Numbered from the stretch's first letter, positions 1 through 10,636 are shown. The stretch: DNA of 64,000 nt from Streptomyces sp. CB09001 (GCF_003369795.1 NZ_CP026730.1:6501001-6565000), one strand, 5' to 3'. Notes: generated by a model not told the origin, from the sequence alone. Made by a program: numbers and translations.

Positions 1-1
1 G

Positions 2-589
2 GGCGGCGGTGGACTGGCCGACGTGCTCTTCGGACGCGCCGAGCCAGGCGGCCGGCTGCCCACCACCTGGCCGGCGGTCCTCGCCGACGCGCCGGTCACC
101 CGCACCCGCCCCGAGGGCGGCCGCCTCGACTACGACGAGGGCCTGCACCTCGGCCACCGGGGCTGGCTGCGCCACCACCGTCCGCCCGCCTACTGGTTCG
201 GCCACGGGCTCGGCTACACCACGTGGCTGTACGAGGGGCTGACCGTCCCGCCGGTAGCCAGGGCGGGCGACGACCTCACCGTGCGCGTGCGGGTGCGCAA
301 CACCGGTGCGCGGGCGGGCCGGGAGGTCGTCCAGGTGTACCTGGCCCGGCCCGCGTCGGCTCTCGACCGTCCCGCCCGGTGGCTCGCCGGGTACGTGGCG
401 GTGCGGGCGCGCCCGGGGGAGGCGGTGACGGCGACGGTGCGCGTCCCGGCGCGGGCCCTGCGCCACTGGTCGGCGGCGGAGCACGCCTGGCACACGGAGG
501 CGGGGCCCTGCCGGGTGCTGGCCGGGCGGTCGGCGGGGGACGTGCCGCTGGTCGCGGACCTGGAGGTGGTGCTGCCGTCGTCCGCGTGA
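2..589 (+). CDS. Glycoside hydrolase family 3 beta-glucosidase, C-terminal part (5' end outside window)
   Basis: Only the last 195 or so residues are present. Early residues match the GH3 C-terminal alpha/beta domain: GGLADVLFG, the GRLPTTWP loop and the FGHGLGYT segment. From about residue 75 a fibronectin III-like domain follows (VRNTGARAGREVVQVYL), as in GH3 beta-glucosidases and xylosidases. The missing upstream part would carry the nucleophile. It probably hydrolyses beta-linked oligosaccharides from the non-reducing end. The next gene, 65 bp downstream on the same strand, is a LacI regulator, which fits a sugar-controlled unit. Substrate cannot be decided from this fragment. Confidence 0.85.
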   Translation, partial: GGGGLADVLFGRAEPGGRLPTTWPAVLADAPVTRTRPEGGRLDYDEGLHLGHRGWLRHHRPPAYWFGHGLGYTTWLYEGLTVPPVARAGDDLTVRVRVRNTGARAGREVVQVYLARPASALDRPARWLAGYVAVRARPGEAVTATVRVPARALRHWSAAEHAWHTEAGPCRVLAGRSAGDVPLVADLEVVLPSSA

Positions 590-609
590 GAGCGGGGGAG
601 AGCGAGGGG

Positions 610-619
610 AGAGCGCTCT
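610..619. promoter_or_regulatory. LacI-type operator palindrome AGAGCGCTCT
   Basis: A perfect 10-bp palindrome with the GAGCGCTC core lies 35 bp before the LacI gene start. The core matches that of the known Streptomyces CebR-type operators (GAGCGCTC centre). Autoregulation by the downstream LacI protein is inferred. Confidence 0.6.
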
Positions 620-654
620 ACCACCCGCCGTGCGCCGCCGGTTAGGGTGCGGGC

Positions 655-1695
655 ATGAGCAGACAGGCCCCAACCCTGGAGGACGTGGCCCGGGAGGCCG
701 GCGTCTCCCGGGCCACCGTCTCGCGGGTGGTCAACGGCGTCCGCAACGTGGACCCGGCCATCCAGGACCTGGTCCGCCGGGCCATCGAACGGACCGGGTA
801 CGCGCCCAACCAGGCCGCCAGGCAGCTCGTCACCCGGCGCACGACGACCGTAGCCCTGGTCGTCTCGGGCGCGGGCGACGCCTCGGACACGGAGCAGAAC
901 GCGTTCGCCACGCGGGTGTTCGCCGATCCGTTCTTCGGTCGCGTCGTCGGCGGCGTGGTCGGGCATCTGAGGCCGCGCAGGATGCACCCGGTGCTGATGT
1001 TCGCCGAGACGCCCGAGGCCAGGCAGGAGGTCGTGGCCTACCTCCGGCAGGGCGGCGCGGACGGTGCGCTGGTGGTGTCCACGCACCCCGACGACCCGCT
1101 GCCCGCGCTGCTCGCCGGCGCCGGACTGCCGGCCGTGCTGTTCGCCCGTCCGGGCCGCCCGGTGCCGCTCAGCTACGTCGACCTGGCCCACCGCGACGGC
1201 GGCCGGCTCGCGGCCGAGCACCTGATGGAGCGGGGGTGCCGCCGGGTGGCCACCGTCGCGGGCCCGCTGGCGGTCGCGGCCAGCCAGGAGCGCCTGGCCG
1301 GCTTCCGCGACACCCTGGCCCGGCACGGGCACCCCTACGTGCCGGTGGCCGAGGGCGGCTTCACCGTGGACAGCGGCATGGCCGCGATGACGTCACTGCT
1401 CGCCGAACACCCCGACACCGACGGCGTGTTCACCGCCAACGACCTGATGGCCCAGGGCGCCGTCCAGGTGCTGCGCGACCACGGACGCCGGGTGCCGCAG
1501 GACGTCGCGGTCGTCGGTTTCGACGACTCCAGCGTGGCCGTCACCTGCCGGCCCCGGCTGACCACCGTACGGCAGCCGGTGGAGGAGATGGCGGCCACGA
1601 TGGCACGCCTCCTCGACGACCACATCAAGGGCGTGCGCGGCGAGCCCACGTCGGTGATCTTCGACCCGGAGCTGGTGGTACGGGACTCGGCGTAG
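655..1695 (+). CDS. LacI family transcriptional regulator
   Basis: A 346-residue protein of normal LacI length. The N-terminal helix-turn-helix (residues 7-26, TLEDVAREAGVSRATVSRVV) and hinge helix (NQAARQLVTRR) are intact. The rest is a periplasmic-binding-protein-like ligand domain with the usual VVGFDD and late TTVRQP segments. A GAGCGCTC palindrome sits just upstream, so it probably represses itself and sugar genes nearby. The preceding gene is a GH3 glucosidase, so the effector is likely a beta-linked disaccharide or similar sugar, but that is inference. Confidence 0.93.
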   Translation: MSRQAPTLEDVAREAGVSRATVSRVVNGVRNVDPAIQDLVRRAIERTGYAPNQAARQLVTRRTTTVALVVSGAGDASDTEQNAFATRVFADPFFGRVVGGVVGHLRPRRMHPVLMFAETPEARQEVVAYLRQGGADGALVVSTHPDDPLPALLAGAGLPAVLFARPGRPVPLSYVDLAHRDGGRLAAEHLMERGCRRVATVAGPLAVAASQERLAGFRDTLARHGHPYVPVAEGGFTVDSGMAAMTSLLAEHPDTDGVFTANDLMAQGAVQVLRDHGRRVPQDVAVVGFDDSSVAVTCRPRLTTVRQPVEEMAATMARLLDDHIKGVRGEPTSVIFDPELVVRDSA

Positions 1696-1698
1696 CGA

Positions 1699-1722
1699 CC
1701 GGGACCCCGCGCCGGGGACCGG
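1699..1722. terminator. Possible bidirectional terminator hairpin
   Basis: CCCCG-CGC-CGGGG, with imperfect CCGG/CCGG extension, fills the 27-bp space between two convergent genes. There is no U-tract, so this is weak. Confidence 0.35.
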
Positions 1723-2376
1723 TCAGGGGATCGCGGCCTCGATGTGGGCGAGGTGGGCGGCGAGGATCTCGTCGAAAGCAGCGCCGCGGTCCGCGCCCAG
1801 CGGGCGGATCTCGCGGGCGAAGTGGGCCAGCGCGGGGAAGCGCCCGGGATCGGCGCCCAGCACCGCGACCCGGAACTGCTCCATGCCCTGCTCGTGCTCC
1901 TCGGTACCGACGGCGCCGAATCCGCCCTCGGCGGTGATCAGCGAGGAGATCAGGATCACCAGCCGGTGGTAGCACCCGGGGATCTCGTCGTCGGGCAGGC
2001 CCGAGGCGCGCAGGGCCTGCAGCACCTCTTCCATCATCAGCCGGGAACCCGTGCCGCCGGACCCGTGGCGCCCCCAGACCGCGGCGAGCTGCGGCTGTTG
2101 CCCGAAGGCCTCCCGCAGCCGCAGGGCCACGGCGGTGAGGCGCTGCTTCCAGTCACCCTCGGGCCGGTAGCCGTCCATGGCGGACAGCAGGATCCGGTCG
2201 GCGACCGCGCGCAGCAGCTCGGTCTTGTTGCGGAAGTGCCGGTAGAGGCTGGAGGAGTCGGTCCCCAGCGCCGCGGCGAGCTTGCGCACGCTGAACGTCT
2301 CGGCGTCACCCGCGAGCAGCAGCTCCGCCGCCGCATCCAGGATCTGCTCGGTCGACCAGCGCCTTCGGCCTGCCAT
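1723..2376 (-). CDS. TetR family transcriptional regulator
   Basis: A 217-residue TetR/AcrR regulator. The N-terminal DNA-binding domain spans residues 8-55: a first helix (EQILDAAAELLLA), then KLAAALGTDSSSLYRHFRNK, where the last part is the conserved recognition helix. The C-terminal ligand domain is of the TetR_C type with no diagnostic ligand motif. The ATG at 2376 has a GGGAG ribosome site about nine bases upstream. It is convergent with the LacI gene and divides two sugar blocks. Its target is unknown; the neighbouring genes give no efflux pump or enzyme divergent from it. Confidence 0.9.
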   Translation of the reverse strand: MAGRRRWSTEQILDAAAELLLAGDAETFSVRKLAAALGTDSSSLYRHFRNKTELLRAVADRILLSAMDGYRPEGDWKQRLTAVALRLREAFGQQPQLAAVWGRHGSGGTGSRLMMEEVLQALRASGLPDDEIPGCYHRLVILISSLITAEGGFGAVGTEEHEQGMEQFRVAVLGADPGRFPALAHFAREIRPLGADRGAAFDEILAAHLAHIEAAIP

Positions 2377-2463
2377 CTCGTCGTTCTCCCTGTCGCTCCA
2401 GCCGCTCCCGGTCGGCTCAGCCTAGTCCACGCACCTGCCGCTGCACGCGCCGCGCGCACGTCC

Positions 2464-3780
2464 TCATCCCTCGCCCCGCTGCCCCGCCAGCCTCCCCCCG
2501 AGGGCCGCCCGCCACGCCGGGGCCGGCGCGGGGGAGTCGACCGGCGGACGCCGGCCGCCGCGGGCGAAGAACGCCGCCAGCGGCAGGATCGCGGCGCCCA
2601 CCGTCACCGCGTCGGGTCCGAGGCGGCCCAGCGCGATGCCCACCCGCCCGGCGGGGTGCCGCAGGGCGTGGGCGAGCGTGTGGGCCCGTACGGAGTCCAG
2701 GAAGGCCGGGCCCAGTTGCAGTCCGGCCCAGCCGCCCACCAGGATCCGCTCGGGCTGGAAGAGGTTGACCAGGTCCGCCAGCCCCGCGCCCAGGTACTCG
2801 GCGGTCTCCGCGAGCACCCGCGACGCCACCGGGTCCGGTTCGCCCCCGTCGCCCGGCCTGGCCGCGGCCAGCATGGCCGTCAGCGCGGCCTCCTCGTCGG
2901 CGCCGGGCGGCGGCTGTCCGCCCGCCTCACGCCATCGCGCGAGCAGCGCCTGCGCCCCGGCGTACGCCTCCAGGCAGCCCCGCGCTCCGCACCGGCAGCG
3001 GCGCCCCCGCACCCGTACCGTCAGATGACCCCACTCCACCGCCCGGCCCTGCTCGACCTCGTCCGTGACGACGCACGCGCCGACCCCCGAGCCGAAGAGC
3101 ACGACCACGGCGTTGTGCGCGCCGCGTCCGCCGCCGAACCACATCTCGGCCTGCCCCAGCGTCCTGGCGCCGTTCTCGATGAACAGCGGTACGTGCGCGG
3201 GCAGTCGGCCCGAGCCGCGCAGCAGCGCCTCCAGCGGGACCGCGTCCCAGCCGACGGTCTGACCGTGCACCAGGGCGCCGTCGGCCGTGTGCTCGACGAT
3301 GCCGGGGACACCGATGCCGACCCCCAGCAGCTCACCGCGGCCCTGCGCCCCGCCCTCGTCGCCGAGCACCTCCGCGACCCCGTCGAGGATGTGCCCGGCG
3401 ACGACACCGATGTCGTAGGAGCGCGACCCGTGCCCCGGCAGGACGCGCTCCGTCCGGGCCAGTTCGGACATCGACAGGTCGAACAGCTCCACGCGTACGC
3501 GGGTCTCGCCGACGTCGACCCCGACGAGGCGCCCCCGGCCCGCCGCGACACGGACCAGGGTGCGCGGCCGGCCGCCGTCCGCGCCGAGGCTGCCCGCCTC
3601 CTCCACCAGTCCGTCGGCCATCAGCTCCGCGACCACGGTGCTGACGGAACCCGAACTCAGGCCCGCCGCCGAGCCCAGCGCGAGCCGGCTCATCGGCCCG
3701 TCGAAATACAACCGTTGCAGAACGGTGCTGCGGCTCTCCCGCCGCAGGTCACGGACCGTGCGCCCGCCGTGCCTGGCCAT
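2464..3780 (-). CDS. ROK family transcriptional repressor
   Basis: A 438-residue ROK protein. Residues 15-70 form a winged helix (STVLQRLYFDGPMSRLALG, then GLSSGSVSTVVAEL), followed by an ROK sugar-kinase-like fold: phosphate-binding VGVDVGETRVRVELFD, and GVGIGVPGIV. The zinc-type cysteine cluster RCRCGARGCLEAYAG matches the family consensus CxCGxxGCxE. It is divergent from a sugar ABC operon, and an AT-rich TTTA-n10-TAAA repeat lies between, so it most likely represses that operon and itself and releases on binding a sugar. The ATG at 3780 has an AAGGGG ribosome site. Confidence 0.93.
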   Translation of the reverse strand: MARHGGRTVRDLRRESRSTVLQRLYFDGPMSRLALGSAAGLSSGSVSTVVAELMADGLVEEAGSLGADGGRPRTLVRVAAGRGRLVGVDVGETRVRVELFDLSMSELARTERVLPGHGSRSYDIGVVAGHILDGVAEVLGDEGGAQGRGELLGVGIGVPGIVEHTADGALVHGQTVGWDAVPLEALLRGSGRLPAHVPLFIENGARTLGQAEMWFGGGRGAHNAVVVLFGSGVGACVVTDEVEQGRAVEWGHLTVRVRGRRCRCGARGCLEAYAGAQALLARWREAGGQPPPGADEEAALTAMLAAARPGDGGEPDPVASRVLAETAEYLGAGLADLVNLFQPERILVGGWAGLQLGPAFLDSVRAHTLAHALRHPAGRVGIALGRLGPDAVTVGAAILPLAAFFARGGRRPPVDSPAPAPAWRAALGGRLAGQRGEG

Positions 3781-3831
3781 CCGGCCCCTTCCTCTGCCGC
3801 CCCCGCCCGCCCGTCGAACGTGCGTGAGACC

Positions 3832-3870
3832 TTGACGAGTCTTTCTCTCGGGGTTTAACTCACGTCCTAA
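3832..3870 (+). promoter_or_regulatory. Promoter with overlapping ROK-type operator
   Basis: A -35 box TTGACG (3832-3837) is followed after 16-17 bp by TTAACT/TAACTC (3854-3860). The inverted elements TTTA (3853-3856) and TAAA (3867-3870) overlap the -10 region and are an AT-rich island in GC-rich DNA. ROK repressors commonly bind such AT-flanked palindromes, so this is the likely control site of the ABC operon. Confidence 0.5.
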
Positions 3871-3914
3871 ATTAAGCCATGAGGGGCTTCGGAAGGGAAA
3901 CAGCCGAAGCCGCC

Positions 3915-3930
3915 GTCGGGACTTCCCGAC
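3915..3930. promoter_or_regulatory. 16-bp palindrome in the leader of the ABC operon
   Basis: GTCGGGA-CT-TCCCGAC is a perfect inverted repeat, 27 bp before the start codon of the binding-protein gene. It could be an operator or an mRNA hairpin; its role is not evident. Confidence 0.4.
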
Positions 3931-3956
3931 CGACTCCCGGAAGGAACCCAGGAGCC

Positions 3957-5273
3957 ATGCGCAGCATCCGAGCCGCGGCCGTAGGCGCCGTCACCATGTC
4001 TCTCGCACTCGCCGCCACGGCCTGCGGAGGGGGCTCCTCCTCGGGCGGCGGATCCAACGACTCGCCGAAGGAACTCACCTACTGGGCGTCCAACCAGGGC
4101 GCCAGCGTCGAGGTCGACAAGAAGGTCCTCCAGCCCGAACTCGACAAGTTCGAGAAGGAGACCGGCATCAAGGTGAAGCTGGAGGTCGTGCCCTGGTCCG
4201 ACCTGCTGAACCGGATCCTCACCGCCACCACCTCGGGACAGGGCCCCGACGTCCTGAACATTGGCAACACCTGGAGCGCCTCCCTCCAAGCGACCGGCGC
4301 CCTGATGCCCTGGGACGCGAAGAACTTCGAGAAGATCGGCGGCAAGGACCGCTTCGTCGACTCGGCGCTCGGCTCGACCGGCGTCGAGGGCCAGGACCCC
4401 GCCGCGGTCCCGCTGTACTCGATGGCGTACGCGCTCTACTACAACAAGCAGATGTTCGCCGACGCCGGCATCACCAAGCCCCCGGCCACCTGGGACGACC
4501 TGGTCGCAACCGGCAAGAAGATCTCCAAGGACGGCAAGTGGGGCCTGGGCGCCGAGGGTTCCAACCTGTCCAACAACATCCACCAGGTCTTCGTCCTCGC
4601 CAAGCAGCACGGCGCCGACTTCTTCACCGCCGACGGCAAGCCCGACTTCACCTCCGACGGCGCCGTCGCCGCCGTCAAGCAGTACGTCGACCTGATGGCC
4701 GAGGACAAGGTCGTCGCACCCGGCAACGCCGAATACGCGCAGAACCAGTCCCTGAGCGACTTCGCCAAGGGCAAGACCGCGATGGTGCTGTGGCAGACCG
4801 CCTCCGCCACCTTCAAGACCATGGGTATGAAGGACGACGAGTGGGGCGTCGCCCCCGCGCCCGTCCCGTCCGGCGCCCCCGGCGCCGACCGGGCCACCAA
4901 CTCCATGGTCGCCGGCATCAACATGGCCGTCTTCAAGAACAGCGACAACATCGACGGCGCCACCGAGTTCGTGAAGTTCATGACCGGCGACGCCGAGCAG
5001 AAGCTCCTCAACAAGGCCTACGGCTCCATCCCGCCGGTCAAGGCCGCCCAGTCCGACCCGGCGTTCAACACCCAGGCCACCGCCGTGCTCCGCGAGACCC
5101 TCGCCACCAGTGCCGCGGCCCTGCCCCAGGTGCCCGACGAGTCGCAGTTCGAGACCGCGGTCGGCACCGCCGTCAAGGAACTCTTCGCCGACGCCGCCAA
5201 CGGACGCGAGGTGACCACCGAGTCCGTCAAGGAGAAGCTCGCCAAGGCCCAGCAGCAGATGCCCAACAAGTGA
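3957..5273 (+). CDS. Sugar ABC transporter substrate-binding lipoprotein
   Basis: An extracellular solute-binding protein family 1 lipoprotein of 438 residues. I choose the ATG at 3957 because it gives a standard lipoprotein signal (MRSIRAAAV, then ALAATACGG with the lipid-bearing Cys at about residue 23) and has a CCCAGGAG ribosome site; the frame stays open upstream to 3879. The mature part has family features such as LTYWAS, GPDVLNIGNTW and YGSIPPV. It delivers a carbohydrate, probably a beta-glucoside or oligosaccharide judging from the GH1 gene at the end of the operon, to the two permeases downstream. No ATPase gene is present, as usual in Streptomyces where MsiK serves many sugar importers. 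Confidence 0.93.
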   Translation: MRSIRAAAVGAVTMSLALAATACGGGSSSGGGSNDSPKELTYWASNQGASVEVDKKVLQPELDKFEKETGIKVKLEVVPWSDLLNRILTATTSGQGPDVLNIGNTWSASLQATGALMPWDAKNFEKIGGKDRFVDSALGSTGVEGQDPAAVPLYSMAYALYYNKQMFADAGITKPPATWDDLVATGKKISKDGKWGLGAEGSNLSNNIHQVFVLAKQHGADFFTADGKPDFTSDGAVAAVKQYVDLMAEDKVVAPGNAEYAQNQSLSDFAKGKTAMVLWQTASATFKTMGMKDDEWGVAPAPVPSGAPGADRATNSMVAGINMAVFKNSDNIDGATEFVKFMTGDAEQKLLNKAYGSIPPVKAAQSDPAFNTQATAVLRETLATSAAALPQVPDESQFETAVGTAVKELFADAANGREVTTESVKEKLAKAQQQMPNK

Positions 5274-5328
5274 GCGCCTTGACCTTCGTCCCGGCCCCAC
5301 CGACTCCGACACGGACACGGACCCAGCG

Positions 5329-6366
5329 ATGACCACCACGACCGCCTCGGCGCAGCCGGGTGAGCGGACGGTCGGCAAGAGCTCCCCCGGGACGGTGCGC
5401 GGACCCCGCCGCCGCCCCGGGCGGATCCGCCGCATCGGCCTGCCCTACCTGCTGCTCCTGCCGGCCCTGCTCCTCGAACTCCTCGTCCACCTGGTGCCGA
5501 TGGTCATCGGCATCGTGATGAGCTTCAAGGAACTCACCCAGTTCTACATCCGCGACTGGACCACCGCCCCGTGGACCGGGCTCGACAACTTCACCATGTC
5601 GGTGGACTTCGACGCCCCGGTCGGCGAGGCGCTGCTCCACTCCTTCCTCGTCACCTGCGCCTTCACGATCCTCTCCGTCGGCCTGTGCTGGCTGATCGGC
5701 ACCGCCGCCGCGATCTGCATGCAGGACGCCTTCCGCGGCCGGGGCCTGCTCCGCGCGATCTTCCTGGTGCCGTACGCCCTGCCGGTCTACGCGGCCGTCA
5801 TCACCTGGGCGTTCATGTTCCAGCACGACAACGGCCTGGTGAACCACGTCCTGCACGACCAGCTCGGCCTCACCGACAAGCCCTCCTTCTGGCTGATCGG
5901 CGACAACAGCTTCGTCGCGCTGCTCGTCGTGTCCGTCTGGAAGGGCTGGCCGTTCGCCTTCCTCATCGTCATGGCCGGCCTGCAGAACATCCCCAAGGAG
6001 CTGTACGAGGCCGCCGCCCTGGACGGCGCCGGCGTCTGGCAGCAGATCCGCCGCATCACCCTGCCGTCGCTGCGTCCGGTCAACCAGGTCCTGGTCCTGG
6101 TGCTGTTCCTGTGGACGTTCAACGACTTCAACACGCCGTTCGTCCTGTTCGGCAAGGCGGCGCCGGAAGCCGCCGACCTGATCTCCATCCACATCTACCA
6201 GTCGTCCTTCGTCACCTGGAACTTCGGCGCCGGCTCCGCGATGTCGGTCCTGCTGCTCCTCTTCCTGCTGCTGGTGACGGGCGTGTACCTGTTCGTGACC
6301 TCCCGGGCCACCAGGACCCCACGGGCGCCGCGGAAGCCCCAGGAAAGGAAGACGGCCGATGTCTAG
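5329..6366 (+). CDS. Sugar ABC transporter permease (MalF/LacF type)
   Basis: A 345-residue inner-membrane permease. A charged N-terminal tail of about 35 residues precedes the first membrane segment (LPYLLLLPALLLELLVHLV); about six hydrophobic segments follow. The cytoplasmic EAA loop that contacts the ATPase is clear at about residues 225-245 (ELYEAAALDGAGVWQQIRRI). It pairs with the next gene, whose start overlaps its 3' end by 8 bp, so the two subunits are translationally coupled. Membership of the MalF branch follows from position and size; sugar specificity is not readable. Confidence 0.93.
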   Translation: MTTTTASAQPGERTVGKSSPGTVRGPRRRPGRIRRIGLPYLLLLPALLLELLVHLVPMVIGIVMSFKELTQFYIRDWTTAPWTGLDNFTMSVDFDAPVGEALLHSFLVTCAFTILSVGLCWLIGTAAAICMQDAFRGRGLLRAIFLVPYALPVYAAVITWAFMFQHDNGLVNHVLHDQLGLTDKPSFWLIGDNSFVALLVVSVWKGWPFAFLIVMAGLQNIPKELYEAAALDGAGVWQQIRRITLPSLRPVNQVLVLVLFLWTFNDFNTPFVLFGKAAPEAADLISIHIYQSSFVTWNFGAGSAMSVLLLLFLLLVTGVYLFVTSRATRTPRAPRKPQERKTADV

Positions 6367-7213
6367 GTCCCCGATGGCGGCGCCGCGCTCCTTCACCTGG
6401 ACCCGCCGCGTCTTCCTCACCCTGCTCACCGGCTTCGTCCTGCTGCCGGTGTACGTCATGGTGTCCAGTTCGCTGAAGCCGCTCGAGGACGTCTCCAGCC
6501 AGTTCCACTGGGTGCCGAGCAACCTCACCGTCCGCCCGTACATCGACATCTGGTCGACGGTCCCGCTGGCGAAGTACTTCGTGAACTCGCTGATCGTGGC
6601 GGGCGCGGCGACCGTCTGCTCCGTCGTGATCGCGGTCTTCGCCGCCTACGCCGTCAGCCGCTACGAGTTCCGCGGCAAGCGCGTCTTCTCGGTGACCGTC
6701 CTGTCCACGCAGATGTTCCCGGGCATCCTCTTCCTGCTGCCCCTGTTCCTGATCTACGTCAACATCGGCAACGCCACCGGCATCGCTCTGTTCGGCTCCC
6801 GCGGCGGCCTCATCCTCACCTATCTGACCTTCTCCCTGCCCTTCTCCATCTGGATGCTGATCGGGTACTTCGACTCGGTCCCCCGCGACCTGGACGAGGC
6901 GGCCCTCGTGGACGGCTGCGGGCCGCTGCGCGCCCTGTTCAAGGTCGTCGTGCCCGCCGCGATCCCCGGCATCGTCGCGGTCGCCGTCTACGCCTTCATG
7001 ACCGCCTGGGGCGAAGTCCTGTTCGCCTCGGTGATGACCAACGACGCTACCCGCACCCTCGCGGTCGGACTCCAGGGCTACTCCACGCAGAACGACGTGT
7101 ACTGGAACCAGATCATGGCCGCCTCGCTGGTCGTGAGCGTCCCCGTGGTCGCGGGCTTCCTGCTGCTCCAGCGCTATCTCGTGGCGGGCCTGACGGCCGG
7201 AGCCGTCAAGTGA
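6359..7213 (+). CDS. Sugar ABC transporter permease (MalG/LacG type)
   Basis: A 284-residue permease forming the second half of the membrane channel. It has six hydrophobic segments and the family EAA loop at about residues 176-195 (DLDEAALVDGCGPLRALFKV). The SSLKPLEDV and FMTAWGEVLFASV segments are typical of the MalG branch. The ATG at 6359 lies inside the end of the first permease gene (8-bp overlap). The last codons run almost directly into the GH1 gene, 44 bp downstream, so importer and intracellular glucosidase are probably made from one mRNA. Confidence 0.93.
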   Translation: MSRSPMAAPRSFTWTRRVFLTLLTGFVLLPVYVMVSSSLKPLEDVSSQFHWVPSNLTVRPYIDIWSTVPLAKYFVNSLIVAGAATVCSVVIAVFAAYAVSRYEFRGKRVFSVTVLSTQMFPGILFLLPLFLIYVNIGNATGIALFGSRGGLILTYLTFSLPFSIWMLIGYFDSVPRDLDEAALVDGCGPLRALFKVVVPAAIPGIVAVAVYAFMTAWGEVLFASVMTNDATRTLAVGLQGYSTQNDVYWNQIMAASLVVSVPVVAGFLLLQRYLVAGLTAGAVK

Positions 7214-7257
7214 CCGGCACGCCCCAGCACCTTCACCCCCACCCCGAAAGGACCTTC

Positions 7258-8616
<1,359 letters not shown>

Positions 8617-8620
8617 GACC

Positions 8621-8660
8621 CCGTGGTGGGTGCGGATGCGGGAGTCCGTGCCCACCACGG
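8621..8660 (+). terminator. Strong hairpin after the ABC/GH1 operon
   Basis: Ten-bp perfect arms (CCGTGGTGGG 8621-8630, CCCACCACGG 8651-8660), with a nested CGGA/TCCG pair in the 20-nt loop, start five bases after the GH1 stop codon. There is no T-run, as is usual for actinobacterial terminators. Confidence 0.7.
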
Positions 8661-8746
8661 TCCGCGCGCACGAACTGTTCTGTTGGCCTGTCAGGTACAT
8701 GACCATGTTCGAGGCATTGTCCAGTCTTCCCGAGGAGAGGAACCGC

Positions 8747-10636
8747 ATGCCGTCCCCTGCCCCCCGCACCCTTCTCACCGCCCTGACCGCGCTCGCCCTG
8801 CTGGCCGCGGTCCCGTCCCTCACCACCGCCACCCCGGCCGCCGCCGAGCCCTCCACCACCGCCGCGGCGGCCTGGGACACCGACCGCGCGGCCACCGCCT
8901 ACGCCGCCGACCCGGCCGCGGTCACCGCCTCGGCGAGCGAGAACGCCGGAACCGCGCCCGGCCTCGCCTTCGACGGCGACGGCGGCACCCGCTGGTCCAG
9001 CGACTTCACCGACGGCGCCTGGATCCGCGTCGACCTCGGCGCGACGATCCGCGTCGACCGGGTGACCCTGGACTGGGAGGCGGCCTACGGCAAGAGATAC
9101 GTACTGGAGGCCTCCACCAACGGCACCGACTGGACGCCCTTCTACACGGAGACCGCCGGCACCGGCGGATCGGTCACCGCGCACACCTACCCGCAGGAAG
9201 TGCGGGCCCGCTACGTCCGCATGCGCGGCGTCGAACGCGCCACCCCCTACGGCTACTCCCTCTACACCTTCAAGGTCTACGGCGGCGAACCGGCCCCCGC
9301 CTCCACCACGCGCACCAACCTCGCCCTCAACCACCCCGCGTACTCGAACGTCTACCAGCACGCCGGCAACTCACCGGCGTTCGTCACCGACGGCGGCCGC
9401 CCGGCCGACCTCAAGGCCGACGCCACCCGCTGGGCCAGCGACTGGAACGCCGACCGCTGGGTCTCCGTCGACCTCGGTGCCACCTCCACCGTCGACACGG
9501 TCGACCTGTACTGGGAGGCGGCCTACGCCGTCGACTACGAACTCCAGGTCTCCGACGACAACCGCACCTGGCGCACCGTGTACCGCCCCTCCGCCGCCGA
9601 GGTCGCCGCCCGCCGGGCAGACGTCAGGTCCCCCGGCGAGGCCACCGGCCGCCACGACACCGTGCGCCTGCCCCAGCCCGCCACCGGCCGCTACGTCCGC
9701 ATGCTCGGCAAGGAACGCCGCTCCTTCTACAACCCGGCGCCAGCCACCGCCCAGTTCGGCTACTCCCTCTACGAGTTCGAGGTCTGGGGCACCGGAGGCA
9801 GCGCGGCCGCCGCCTACCCGGCGCTGCCCGGTGAACAGTCCGGCACCTACCGGACCACGTTCTTCGACGACTTCACCTCGGCCGCCCTGGACCGCGGCAA
9901 GTGGCGCGTCGTCCGCACCGGCACGGAGATGGGCTCCGTCAACGGCGAGTCGCAGGCCTACGTCGACTCGGCCGACACCATCCGCCTGGAGAACGGCGCC
10001 CTGGTCCTGCGTGCCAAGCACTGCAAGGGCTGCACGAAGGCAGGCGGCGGCACCTACGACTTCACGTCCGGCCGCATCGACACCAACACGAAGTTCGACT
10101 TCACCTACGGCCGGGTCAGCGCCCGCATGAAACTCCCCGTCGGCGACGGCTTCTGGCCCGCCTTCTGGCTGCTCGGCAGTAACGTCGACGACCCCTCCGT
10201 GTCCTGGCCCGCCTCCGGCGAGACCGACATCATGGAGAACATCGGCTACGGCGACTGGACCAGCAGCGCCCTGCACGGCCCGGGCTACTCGGCCGACGGC
10301 AACGTCGGCGCGCGCCAGGTGTACCCCGGTGGCGGCCGGGCCGACCAGTGGCACACCTACGCGGTGGAGTGGACGCCGACGGGCATGAAGTTCTCCGTCG
10401 ACGACCGCGTGGTCCAGGAGACGACCCGCAACAAGCTGGAGTCGACGCGCGGCGCCTGGGTCTTCGACCACGACCAGTACGTCATCCTCAACCTCGCGCT
10501 CGGCGGCGCCTACCCGGCGGGCTGGAACCAGGTCACCAGTCCCTACTGGGGCCTGCCGCAGTCCAGCGTGGACCGGATCGCGGCCGGGGGAGTGCAGGCG
10601 GAAGTGGACTGGGTGCGGGTCGAACAGAAGGGGTAG
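8747..10636 (+). CDS. Secreted GH16 beta-glucanase with two discoidin-like domains
   Basis: A 629-residue secreted enzyme. ATG 8747 gives a classical Sec signal peptide (LLTALTALALLAAVPSL ending near ATPAAAEP) and has a GAGGAGAGG ribosome site; the frame is open further upstream. Two F5/8 type C (CBM32-like) domains follow at about residues 45-185 and 195-390; both contain RWSSDF/RWASDW and DLGAT segments. The C-terminal part is a GH16 catalytic domain with the active-site signature GETDIMENIG (nucleophile E, helper D, acid/base E). It probably cuts beta-1,3-glucans (laminarin-like) outside the cell, feeding the importer and glucosidase encoded upstream. Confidence 0.93.
   Translation: MPSPAPRTLLTALTALALLAAVPSLTTATPAAAEPSTTAAAAWDTDRAATAYAADPAAVTASASENAGTAPGLAFDGDGGTRWSSDFTDGAWIRVDLGATIRVDRVTLDWEAAYGKRYVLEASTNGTDWTPFYTETAGTGGSVTAHTYPQEVRARYVRMRGVERATPYGYSLYTFKVYGGEPAPASTTRTNLALNHPAYSNVYQHAGNSPAFVTDGGRPADLKADATRWASDWNADRWVSVDLGATSTVDTVDLYWEAAYAVDYELQVSDDNRTWRTVYRPSAAEVAARRADVRSPGEATGRHDTVRLPQPATGRYVRMLGKERRSFYNPAPATAQFGYSLYEFEVWGTGGSAAAAYPALPGEQSGTYRTTFFDDFTSAALDRGKWRVVRTGTEMGSVNGESQAYVDSADTIRLENGALVLRAKHCKGCTKAGGGTYDFTSGRIDTNTKFDFTYGRVSARMKLPVGDGFWPAFWLLGSNVDDPSVSWPASGETDIMENIGYGDWTSSALHGPGYSADGNVGARQVYPGGGRADQWHTYAVEWTPTGMKFSVDDRVVQETTRNKLESTRGAWVFDHDQYVILNLALGGAYPAGWNQVTSPYWGLPQSSVDRIAAGGVQAEVDWVRVEQKG

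Noticed and set aside
1744..3858. A 704-codon plus-strand frame over the TetR and ROK genes
   Set aside because: Composition and lack of any motif mark it as the complement of two clear regulators.
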